DNA of 64,000 nt from Lactobacillus paragasseri (lineage in GTDB: Bacteria; Bacillota; Bacilli; Lactobacillales; Lactobacillaceae), in assembly GCF_003584685.1 (NCBI RefSeq), contig NZ_AP018549.1, positions 558,001 to 622,000 of the forward strand. The letters are read 5' to 3'. The notes under the pieces were generated by a model. The model worked only from the letters and a program-made list of their open reading frames with translations. It had not been told where the DNA came from and did not search any database. The first letter of the stretch is position 1, and each line of letters starts with the position of its first letter. Below, piece by piece: positions 9,277 through 16,517 of this stretch. The position numbers and the translations under genes are program-made.

Positions 9277-9700
9277 CATTATGCCTTCTTTGAACTTGTT
9301 TTTCTAAATTATTTGATATTTCTTCTAGTTTAGTTAAAGTGTCAGATTTTACCGTGCCGACTAATTGATTAACTTCTTCAAAAGCTTGATTAACTTGATC
9401 AAGAACATCTTTGCCAGCTGGTAAAAGAAATAATTGCTTCTTTAAACCGTTCTTGGGATCAGGACGGCGTTCAATCATCTGCTTTTTTTCTAATAATTTA
9501 ACTACATTGGTAAAGCTAGCAGGTTGATAAAAGAGATATTCAGCAACTTCTTTTTGGATACACCCGGGATGTTTTTGAATATAACGTAAGGCATGAGCAT
9601 GCGTCATCCTTAAGTTAATTGGACTCAATTTTTGATTAATTAAAAGATTCTCTAGTTTACCAATATGATATAGAAGATTGGCTAGTGGTCGTTTTCTCAT
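9269..9700 (-). CDS. MarR-family transcriptional regulator
   Basis: 143 residues with the winged helix-turn-helix of MarR: HPGCIQKEVAEYL, the recognition region PASFTNVVKLLEKKQMIERR, and the wing around DPKNGLKKQLFLL. It is the first gene of the operon with the efflux pump. Two copies of the palindrome TTGTAATTACAA flank its own promoter (9718-9776), which supports autorepression relieved by a drug-like ligand. Confidence 0.88.
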   Translation of the reverse strand: MRKRPLANLLYHIGKLENLLINQKLSPINLRMTHAHALRYIQKHPGCIQKEVAEYLFYQPASFTNVVKLLEKKQMIERRPDPKNGLKKQLFLLPAGKDVLDQVNQAFEEVNQLVGTVKSDTLTKLEEISNNLEKQVQRRHNDE

Positions 9701-9717
9701 AGAATTCCTTCTTAAAA

Positions 9718-9776
9718 AGTTGTAATTACAACTAATGTCAAAAATAATTATACCGTAATTAATTGTAATTACAACT
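9718..9776 (-). promoter_or_regulatory. MarR promoter with two operator palindromes
   Basis: On the minus strand, -35 TTGTAA (9769-9774) and -10 TATAAT (9747-9752) are 16 bases apart. The palindrome AGTTGTAATTACAACT (9718-9733) lies downstream of the start site, and a second copy (core TTGTAATTACAA, 9763-9774) overlaps the -35. Their centres are 43 bases apart, about four helical turns, so two dimers could bind the same face. Confidence 0.8.
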
Positions 9777-9785
9777 AGTCATTGA

Positions 9786-10373
9786 TTAATTACTTGGATT
9801 AGTGACTTGTGAGAAATCATATTTACGATATTTTAAAGCAGCTTTTCGATCCTTAAAAATAGCACTGTGAATATCACCTGATGAATATGCTAAATAGAGG
9901 CAGCGATGCCTTTTAAAAGTACCTGTAATATAAATAATATCAACAGTATCTAAGAAACCATGTGCTCGTAACCACTGAGAGCCGTTTTTGTCTTCAAAAG
10001 ATACCATTGTTGCGTTTCCAGCATAGGTTTTATTGTCTTTTTCAGAACGATGGCTCAAATTTAAGTTGGGATCTGTTTTTTGATAAACCACAGAATCCAT
10101 GATTGTATGTTTGGTAATGATAAATTTTCGAGCCTGGGTGCTATAGATATCAGTTTGGTACCAAGTACCTTGAAAGTTGTCTGGAATTGTAGCCAGTTTA
10201 AAGCCTGGATATTTTTTATTTAAGTTTGGTTTAGGCGTGGCTGTTTTGCTCCTCTTTGAAGTAGTGATTGAAGATTTTGAACTGGAAGATTTATTTTCGG
10301 TATTATTAGACGAAGTATTGCTGCAAGCAGTGAGCAATATGGTTGAAAAAAGTACTAGGACCAGCTTTTTCAT
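9786..10373 (-). CDS. Putative lipoprotein of unknown function
   Basis: 195 residues with a signal peptide and lipobox LLTAC, a Ser/Asn/Lys-rich linker of about 40 residues, then a compact beta-rich globular part of about 130 residues with no motif I recognise. It should be anchored to the outer face of the membrane. ATG 10373 follows AAGGAAG. It is monocistronic and faces the M42 peptidase divergently. Confidence 0.75.
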   Translation of the reverse strand: MKKLVLVLFSTILLTACSNTSSNNTENKSSSSKSSITTSKRSKTATPKPNLNKKYPGFKLATIPDNFQGTWYQTDIYSTQARKFIITKHTIMDSVVYQKTDPNLNLSHRSEKDNKTYAGNATMVSFEDKNGSQWLRAHGFLDTVDIIYITGTFKRHRCLYLAYSSGDIHSAIFKDRKAALKYRKYDFSQVTNPSN

Positions 10374-10457
10374 GTTTTTTACTTCCTTAAGATATGAATT
10401 TTTGCTATAAGTATAACAAAGGATAGGAAAATCTATGATATTTTTTAACCGTAAAAC

Positions 10458-10496
10458 AAAAAGCAGACATCTGGGGGAATAGAAGTCTGCTTTTTT
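10458..10496. terminator. Orphan terminator-type hairpin
   Basis: AAAAAGCAGAC and GTCTGCTTTTTT form a strong stem with T-runs on both sides, yet no protein gene ends here: flanking genes diverge from this region. It may end a small RNA (see 10458-10565). Confidence 0.65.
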
Positions 10497-10565
10497 AATG
10501 TCGTATGTTATTCTGGGAGAATAAGTAAGGTGTAGAAGTTCACTTACTTGTCTAATAGAATACCT
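10458..10565 (-). ncRNA. Candidate small structured RNA in a divergent intergenic region
   Basis: The gap between two divergent genes (10374-10677) holds consecutive hairpins: an outer TATTCT/AGAATA pair, an inner AAGTAAGGTG / CACTTACTT stem with a one-base bulge, and a terminator-type stem at 10458-10496. On the minus strand this reads as a folded element followed by a terminator, about 110 nt. I see no strong promoter, so this is speculative; a transposon relic is the alternative. The rest of the gap shows only the peptidase leader. Confidence 0.3.
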
Positions 10566-10677
10566 TTAATTTTTTAAATAAAGCTAGGCATAAGATTTAA
10601 AATTTGCAAAGAATTTCTTTAAAAAGTTTAAAGAAGTAAATATAATTAAAATAAAGACGTTTGCGAGAGGAAAAATT

Positions 10678-11763
10678 ATGAAAAAAGAACAAGAAATTGA
10701 GATGCTAAAAGAATTCTCTGATGCAAATTCAACCTCTGGATTTGAAGAAGAATTTGTAAAATTATTTTCGACTTATGCTAAAAATACAGCAGATATTACA
10801 GTTGATGGCATGCTTAATGTGTATGCTGCAAAGAAGGAAAATAAGGGAGATCGTCCTGTAATTCAGATGGATGCACACTCAGATGCAGTGGGCTTCATCA
10901 CTCAAGCGGTTAGACCAAATGGTTTAATAAAATTCGTGCCACTTGGTGGCTGGGTAAAATATAATATTCCTGCATTAAAAGTAAAAATTAGAAATCGTGA
11001 GGGTGAGTATATTCCAGGTGTAGTTGCAACTAAGCCACCACATTTTATGACTGCAGCTGAAAGAAATTCGATTCCAGAAGTAGCTGACATGTCAATTGAT
11101 GTTGGCTCATCAAGCAGAGAAGAAACAATAAAAGACTATAAGATCGATACCGGTTGTCCAATTTTTGTTGATGTGAAGTGTGAATATCATGAAAAATCAG
11201 GTCTTTTCTTTGGAAAAGATTTCGATGATCGATTTGGTGCTGGTGCAATGGTCGATGTTTTAGATAATTTAAAAGGTGAAGAAACTGATTTTGATGTTGT
11301 GGCTGCTTTATCAAGTCAAGAAGAAGTTGGTCTTCGCGGAGCTTATGTAACTGGTAGAAAGATTAAGCCAGACTTATGTATTGTGCTTGAGAGTTGTCCA
11401 GCAGACGATACTTTTGAGCCAGACTGGCTATCTCAAACTGGATTAAAACGTGGTCCAATGTTGAGAGATATGGATACGACATTTTTACCAAATCCTAAAT
11501 TCCAACAATATGCTTGTGATTTAGCTGATAAAAATAGAATACCGTATACTCGCTCAGTAAGAACTGGTGGAGGACAAGATGGAGCTGCCATTTATTATGA
11601 ATATGGTGCACCAACAATTGTAATTGGAATTCCAGTACGTTATGAACATTCTCCATATTGTTTCTCTGCGTATAAGGACTTTAAGGCATCAGTTGATCTA
11701 GCAACTGCAATTATTCGCGATATGACGCAAGAAAAATTAGATAGTTTTAAGGAGGTAATTTAA
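10678..11763 (+). CDS. M42-family metallo-aminopeptidase (glutamyl aminopeptidase / FrvX type)
   Basis: Cytosolic co-catalytic metalloenzyme of 361 residues trimming short peptides. Metal ligands and catalytic residues of clan MH are visible: H67 in MDAHSD, aspartates in DFDDRFGAG (181-184), the EE pair at 215-216 in SSQEEVGLRG, E238 in LESC, and a late His in YEHSP. GGGQDGAA near the C-terminus is also typical. ATG 10678 follows GAGAGG. The stop overlaps the start of the next gene. Confidence 0.88.
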   Translation: MKKEQEIEMLKEFSDANSTSGFEEEFVKLFSTYAKNTADITVDGMLNVYAAKKENKGDRPVIQMDAHSDAVGFITQAVRPNGLIKFVPLGGWVKYNIPALKVKIRNREGEYIPGVVATKPPHFMTAAERNSIPEVADMSIDVGSSSREETIKDYKIDTGCPIFVDVKCEYHEKSGLFFGKDFDDRFGAGAMVDVLDNLKGEETDFDVVAALSSQEEVGLRGAYVTGRKIKPDLCIVLESCPADDTFEPDWLSQTGLKRGPMLRDMDTTFLPNPKFQQYACDLADKNRIPYTRSVRTGGGQDGAAIYYEYGAPTIVIGIPVRYEHSPYCFSAYKDFKASVDLATAIIRDMTQEKLDSFKEVI

Positions 11764-11963
11764 TGGATTGGAAAAGTTTCTTTAGAAAAATGACAATTAT
11801 CATTTGGATGCTATGTTTGATTAATTTGTTGGTGCTAATAGTTCGCTATACTGCAAGCGATATTGGAACGTTTTTTTCGTGGGATTATCCGCTAATATGG
11901 GCTTTTATACTGGGATGTATTTTTTGTATTTTGGCGATTTTCTGGCCCAAGAAAAATAAATAA
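11763..11963 (+). CDS. Small two-helix membrane protein
   Basis: 66 residues with two hydrophobic helices (about 10-30 and 42-60) and a basic C-terminus ending KKNK. The ATG shares its A with the TAA of the M42 peptidase gene and has a perfect AAGGAGG site, so it is a real translated gene coupled to the peptidase. Function unknown. Confidence 0.75.
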   Translation: MDWKSFFRKMTIIIWMLCLINLLVLIVRYTASDIGTFFSWDYPLIWAFILGCIFCILAIFWPKKNK

Positions 11964-11971
11964 AAGTATGA

Positions 11972-12007
11972 AAAAAGTGAAGGTACATTGAAGTGCCTTC
12001 ACTTTTT
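11972..12007. terminator. Bidirectional terminator
   Basis: AAAAAGTGAAGG pairs with CCTTCACTTTTT around a short loop. It lies between convergent genes (peptidase operon on plus, decarboxylase operon on minus) and serves both. Confidence 0.85.
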
Positions 12008-12020
12008 GTGTGATCTGATT

Positions 12021-13307
12021 TTATTCTACGCGTGCAATTTCATCATGAACCTTAATATTGTGTGAACCTAGACTTGGCTCTTGACCATGAAGATTAAATT
12101 TGACGTTAACACCAGGTCTAAATAGAAGTACATGAGTTGAACCACCAAAGTGGAAAATACCTAATTGATCACCTTTATTAATATGTTGACCAACTTTAAC
12201 TGTTATTTCATTACCAGATACTTCTGCCATACCTACAGCAACAAAGCACATTAATCCAATCTTTGGATTATCAGCTTTGATGAAAATAACAGCACGTGAT
12301 GCAGTTTCAGTAATATAAGCTTGAGAATCATTAGGTGCAGCTGGGTCAGGACCGTTAGGATTTTCAAAACCTTGTGGTAAAGTTTCAGAATAGTATGAAC
12401 CATATAGGTTATAAGCTTTAACAACCGTACCACTAACAGGACTATTCCATCTGTGGTAACTTAGTGCACTAAGAAAGGCTTGATAGAGAGTACCACCAAC
12501 AAATTCTGATGTTAATGAGTCATTGTGAAGCAAATCGATTAATGAATATGGTTGTCCCTTAATCCAGAATTTAGCTTTAAGTGGAAGGTTATGTGCAATA
12601 CGATATGGTGCTGATTCACAAGCATTAGCAATTGAATCAGGGTCATCAGCATTAGCAACAGGACGAACGCCAGGATTAAAAGTTCTCGTGAAGAAATGAT
12701 CCCAAGATTTAAATCCGTATTGCTGATCAATATCATTATTAGGACAGGCAAAAATGTCATGGAAGTTTTCGCCATAAGCAGCATTACACATACTCTTTAG
12801 TGCTTCGTCTCCAAGCCATCCTTCTTTAGAACGATTAAGAACATATGTAGAATCAGGAGATTGTAAAAATCTTCCCCAATAATCTAAAATATCACGTAAT
12901 TTTTGATTAACACGTGGATCCATAAAAGCGACATAGCCAGCTTTGGTTGCCATTGGGTAATCTAAGATAGCATTGATTGGGAAGCCGACTAATCCAGTAG
13001 CATTGAATTCTGGAGCCCGGTGCATGACACGGTTAATAACTCTGAGCATTTGATGATAATTATGAACAGCTGGGGTGCCCATTGGTGTTTCGACATATTT
13101 AGCTGGAACTTCTTCAAACATCATATGGAATAAATTCCAAAGATACCGATCGGATTCAATTAGATCTTTCAAGGCTTGAACAGGTGGTAAAAGAGTTTGA
13201 TCTTGTTCTGCTTCAGCTTCTTTTAACACCTTTTTTAGCCAATTATTGTAAAACTCTTGATCGCTAGGTAACCATTGTCCAACATTAAATTTTGCATCTT
13301 TTTTCAT
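12021..13307 (-). CDS. PsiD-like pyruvoyl-dependent decarboxylase (PSD fold), copy 2
   Basis: 428 residues from ATG 13307 (AAAGGTG upstream; an in-frame GTG three codons earlier is possible). The C-terminal half is a phosphatidylserine-decarboxylase domain: YHRWNSPVSGT carries the conserved His, and FGGSTH carries the self-cleavage site whose Ser becomes the pyruvoyl cofactor. The N-terminal half (LPPVQALKDLIESD) matches the extra domain seen in the fungal L-tryptophan decarboxylase PsiD. Lactobacilli are not known to make phosphatidylserine or phosphatidylethanolamine, so an amino-acid decarboxylase is more likely. It is the third gene of the operon, a paralog of 14801-16087. Substrate unknown. 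Confidence 0.82.
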   Translation of the reverse strand: MKKDAKFNVGQWLPSDQEFYNNWLKKVLKEAEAEQDQTLLPPVQALKDLIESDRYLWNLFHMMFEEVPAKYVETPMGTPAVHNYHQMLRVINRVMHRAPEFNATGLVGFPINAILDYPMATKAGYVAFMDPRVNQKLRDILDYWGRFLQSPDSTYVLNRSKEGWLGDEALKSMCNAAYGENFHDIFACPNNDIDQQYGFKSWDHFFTRTFNPGVRPVANADDPDSIANACESAPYRIAHNLPLKAKFWIKGQPYSLIDLLHNDSLTSEFVGGTLYQAFLSALSYHRWNSPVSGTVVKAYNLYGSYYSETLPQGFENPNGPDPAAPNDSQAYITETASRAVIFIKADNPKIGLMCFVAVGMAEVSGNEITVKVGQHINKGDQLGIFHFGGSTHVLLFRPGVNVKFNLHGQEPSLGSHNIKVHDEIARVE

Positions 13308-13332
13308 TTTTAACACCTTTTAATATTAATAA

Positions 13333-14766
13333 CTATAATGAAATCTTCTTTGTGACTAGAAGGTAGACAGAAACAACAGCCAAAATACAAATGATAATAG
13401 CCAATGCTAATTCCCATTTGTTAAATAGAGGGGTACCTTTTTTGTCGTATTCTTTTCTGGCAAAGTAGTAGAAGATTATACCTACAGCATAAATAATTGT
13501 TGAAATCAGTAGGTAATTAAGTCCTGCTGCATATAAGAGCCATAGACAATAGATGGTTGATAAAATACCTATGAATAAACTCTTATTACGTTTACGAGAA
13601 TCATTAGCAAATATTTCACGTTTTTGAGCAATTTTCCATAAGTACATTGAACTTAATAAGTAACAAGGTAAAATTATTACCCCGGTAATGTCGATACATG
13701 CGAGATAAACATTATTAGCTGTTACTACTAAGATCATGAACAAGGACATCAAAATACTTGAAATGTATAAGGATACACTAGGTACCTTTTTCTTATTTTC
13801 ATGAGCAAAGAATTTTGGCAATACATGTCCTTTAGCTGCAGCATATGGAAGTTGAGCCATCATAACGGTCCATGCAACCCATGAACCACCAACAGAGATA
13901 ATTACGGAAATTGTGACGAAGTCTATGAACCATGGGCCTAATAAGTTTTTCATCAAGTAAGCTGTTGATGGATCAGTTAATTTAGAAAGAGTTGGTTGAT
14001 GATAAATACCATAAGCAACAATACTAATTAGAACATAGGCGATTAATGAAATTAAATAGCCCATTACAGTTGCTTTACCAACATCTTTAGGATTTTTAGC
14101 GTGGTTAGAAATAACAACCGCACCTTCAATACCGATAAAGCACCATAATGTTACTAACATAGGAGCTTTAATTTGGCTAACAAAGTTTCCTAAGTGAAGA
14201 CCTTGTCCCCAGAATCCCCAGAAAAATGTTGGGAAGCGGAAGAAGATTAGCATACAAATTAGAATGATTCCTAAACTAATGAACTTGATGATAACTGTAA
14301 TGTTGTTAAGAAATGAGGCTTCTTTAACACCATTAAGAACTAAAAAATTATAAATCCAAATTAAAACAATACCGAATATAACAGTTGGCCATTGGTGTTT
14401 AAGCAAGACCGGAAAGTAACGACCGAATGAGTCATTAAGCATAACGGCATAAGCTACATTACCTGTAATTGCTTCAATCCAATAACCCCATGCTGAATTG
14501 AACCCAACATATTTACCGAAACCAGCGCGTGCATACGAATAAATACCAATATTTAAATCTGGTCTTTCTTCAGCTAAGATTTTGAAAGTAAAAGCAAGTC
14601 CAAACATGCCAATACCGGTCAAGATCCAAGCAATAAGGACAGCACCAAGTGATGAAGAAGCGACCATATTTTGAGGAATATCAAAAATTCCGCCACCAAT
14701 CATGGCGCCAACTACCATAGCTATTAAGCCAAAGAGACCAATTTTATGACTTTTAGTTTTAGTCAT
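13333..14766 (-). CDS. APA-family amino acid/amine antiporter
   Basis: 477 residues, about 12-13 helices. The first helix motif (VVGAMIGGGIFDIPQNM) and the stretch TLWCFIGIEGAVVISNHAK are typical of the basic amino acid/polyamine antiporter group (ArcD, AdiC, CadB and TyrP relatives). It sits between two PsiD-like decarboxylases on the same strand with gaps of only 25-34 bases. This is the classic arrangement of decarboxylation systems in which the antiporter swaps external amino acid for internal amine, creating a proton motive force and consuming acid. The exchange role is inferred from family and context. Confidence 0.85.
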   Translation of the reverse strand: MTKTKSHKIGLFGLIAMVVGAMIGGGIFDIPQNMVASSSLGAVLIAWILTGIGMFGLAFTFKILAEERPDLNIGIYSYARAGFGKYVGFNSAWGYWIEAITGNVAYAVMLNDSFGRYFPVLLKHQWPTVIFGIVLIWIYNFLVLNGVKEASFLNNITVIIKFISLGIILICMLIFFRFPTFFWGFWGQGLHLGNFVSQIKAPMLVTLWCFIGIEGAVVISNHAKNPKDVGKATVMGYLISLIAYVLISIVAYGIYHQPTLSKLTDPSTAYLMKNLLGPWFIDFVTISVIISVGGSWVAWTVMMAQLPYAAAKGHVLPKFFAHENKKKVPSVSLYISSILMSLFMILVVTANNVYLACIDITGVIILPCYLLSSMYLWKIAQKREIFANDSRKRNKSLFIGILSTIYCLWLLYAAGLNYLLISTIIYAVGIIFYYFARKEYDKKGTPLFNKWELALAIIICILAVVSVYLLVTKKISL

Positions 14767-14800
14767 TTTGAAGTCTTCTTTCTTTTAATTAAAATCCAAC

Positions 14801-16087
14801 TTATTTAACGCGAGCTATTTCTTCTCTAACTTTAATATTTGAGCTACCTAATCCAGGCTCTTGATCATGTAAATTAAATTCAACTTGAGTTTCAGGCCTA
14901 AATAGAAGTACATGAGTTGAACCACCAAAGTGGAACATTCCTAGTTGATCACCCTTGTTAACGTGTTGACCAACACGTACAGTGATTTCATCACTTGATA
15001 CTTCAGACATACCTACAGCGACAAAACACATGAGACCAATCTTTGGATTATCAGCTTTGATGAAAATAACAGCACGAGTAGCTGTAGCAGTTAAGAAGGC
15101 TTGTGAATCGTTTGCGGCAACCGGATCAGCACCACGTTCATTTGCGAAGCCTTGATATAAACTTTCAGAGTAGTATGAACCTGGTAAATTATATGCTTTT
15201 ACAATAGTTCCACTAACAGGACTATTCCATCTGTGATAACTTAAAGCACTTAAAAATGCTTGATATAAGGTTCCACCTTCAAATTTTGAGGTCCATGGGT
15301 CGTTATGAAGAAGATCCATTAATGAGTAAGGTTGTCCTTTAATCCAGAATTTAGCTTTCATTGGTAAATCACGAGCAATTCTAAATGGAGCAGATTCACA
15401 TGCATTGGCGATTGAATTTGGATCTTCAGGATCTTGAACTGGACGAATGCCAGGATTAAATAAACGAGTAAAGAAATTGTCCCAGGAAGTAAAACCTAAA
15501 TGTTTTTCACGGTCATCTGACTCACATTTAAAAATAGTTGTAAAATTATCGCCATCAGCTGCTTTAGACATTTCATTTAATGCGTAGTCACTTAACCAGC
15601 CATTTTTAGAAGTGTTAAGAACATAGGTAGATGCGGGAGTTTGCAAATATTTGCCCCAATAATTCAATATATCTCTTAATTTCTCATTGATTTTTGGATT
15701 CATGAAAAACACATATCCAGCCTTAGTAGCCATTGGATAATCCAAAATTGCATTGATTGGCGTTCCGACCAATCCAGTAGTATTAAATTCTGGAGCTCTT
15801 TGAATAATACGATTGAGCATTAAAAGCATTTGACGATAATTTCTTACTTGAGGAGTGCCCATCGGTGTGTCGACGTATTTTTCAGGAATTTCATCAAACA
15901 TCATTTGAGTAATATTGTACAAGTATCTATCAGACTCAATTAAATTTTTCAAGGCTTGAACAGGAGGTAGTAACTTTTGATTTTCTTCACTTTCTGCTTC
16001 TTTTAAAACCTTTTTCAGCCATTTGTTGTAAAATTCTTGGTCACTTGGTAACCATTGTCCTACATTATATTGGATATTCTTTTTCAT
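14801..16087 (-). CDS. PsiD-like pyruvoyl-dependent decarboxylase (PSD fold), copy 1
   Basis: First gene of the operon, 428 residues, AGAGGT before ATG 16087. Domains: an N-terminal PSDC-type region (about 10-190) and a PSD catalytic domain (about 195-425). H285 lies in YHRWNSPVSGTIVKAYNLPG; predicted self-cleavage is between G389 and S390 in MFHFGGSTH, giving a short alpha chain of about 39 residues. Segments such as GQHVNKGDQLGMFHFGGS closely resemble fungal PsiD as I remember it. The two copies are clearly paralogous over their full length but differ in many N-terminal positions, so they may differ in substrate. Confidence 0.83.
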   Translation of the reverse strand: MKKNIQYNVGQWLPSDQEFYNKWLKKVLKEAESEENQKLLPPVQALKNLIESDRYLYNITQMMFDEIPEKYVDTPMGTPQVRNYRQMLLMLNRIIQRAPEFNTTGLVGTPINAILDYPMATKAGYVFFMNPKINEKLRDILNYWGKYLQTPASTYVLNTSKNGWLSDYALNEMSKAADGDNFTTIFKCESDDREKHLGFTSWDNFFTRLFNPGIRPVQDPEDPNSIANACESAPFRIARDLPMKAKFWIKGQPYSLMDLLHNDPWTSKFEGGTLYQAFLSALSYHRWNSPVSGTIVKAYNLPGSYYSESLYQGFANERGADPVAANDSQAFLTATATRAVIFIKADNPKIGLMCFVAVGMSEVSSDEITVRVGQHVNKGDQLGMFHFGGSTHVLLFRPETQVEFNLHDQEPGLGSSNIKVREEIARVK

Positions 16088-16132
16088 CTTATTTACCTCT
16101 TGTATTTATAAAAAATAACAAAAAAACATAAT

Positions 16133-16180
16133 AAAGTGCACTTTCATCATCACTATAAGGCTAAATGTAAGTGGGATCAA
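16133..16180 (-). promoter_or_regulatory. Promoter and palindromic operator of the decarboxylase operon
   Basis: On the minus strand TTGATC (16175-16180) and TATAGT (16152-16157) are 17 bases apart. The perfect palindrome AAAGTGCACTTT (16133-16144) falls at the expected transcription start, a position where a bound repressor would block initiation. No regulator gene lies next to the operon. Confidence 0.65.
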
Positions 16181-16198
16181 AAAAAACGTATTTTTAAA

Positions 16199-16228
16199 TA
16201 AAAAAACAGGTAGCGCTAAACTACCTGT
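16199..16228 (-). terminator. Terminator-type hairpin upstream of the decarboxylase operon
   Basis: ACAGGTAG (16206-16213) and CTACCTGT (16221-16228) form a perfect stem; on the minus strand a T-run follows. No intact minus-strand gene ends here, so it insulates the operon or is a relic of a lost gene. Confidence 0.6.
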
Positions 16229-16262
16229 CTTTGCATACATTTAATTTAAAAACTATTATTTA

Positions 16263-16517
16263 ATTCTTTGCAGCGTCACTAATAATTATGGTGAAAAGCT
16301 TGGAACAATTGTTGTTGAAAAGAAGGATGGCAAGATTAAAGCATATAGTGATGTAGTGAAAAATTTTGATTTAATCATTCATGATGCAGGAAAAGAAGAT
16401 CAAAAGTTAAGTACAAATGACGGACAAATTAAGAATTAAAAGCAGTATGATTATCTTAAAGGAATAGCTACGTTTTCTGAAATTGCAGATAGAAAGAAAC
16501 AAGGAATAAAGTCATGA
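16263..16517 (+). pseudogene. C-terminal remnant of an unidentified gene with an in-frame stop
   Basis: One frame reads ...NNYGEKLGTIVVEKKDGKIK... and ends ...GQIKN, stop at 16437, then continues in the same frame as KQYDYLKGIATFSEIADRK... to TGA at 16515-16517. Codon use looks genuine, but there is no start and the stop is internal. The final TGA overlaps the ATG of the beta-galactosidase gene (ATGA). I do not recognise the family. The 426-base gap between 16088 and 16513 otherwise holds the operator, promoter and hairpin listed above. Confidence 0.5.

Noticed and set aside
10458-10565. tRNA or known riboswitch in the structured intergenic element
   Set aside because: No cloverleaf, T-loop or recognised riboswitch motif; kept only as a candidate small RNA.
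11045-11314. Minus-strand open frames within the M42 peptidase
   Set aside because: Residue composition is that of antisense translation and the plus-strand gene has all catalytic motifs.
12021-16087. Phosphatidylserine decarboxylase for phospholipid synthesis
   Set aside because: Both proteins are soluble and carry a PsiD-type N-terminal domain. They flank an amino acid antiporter, and lactobacilli are not known to make phosphatidylserine.
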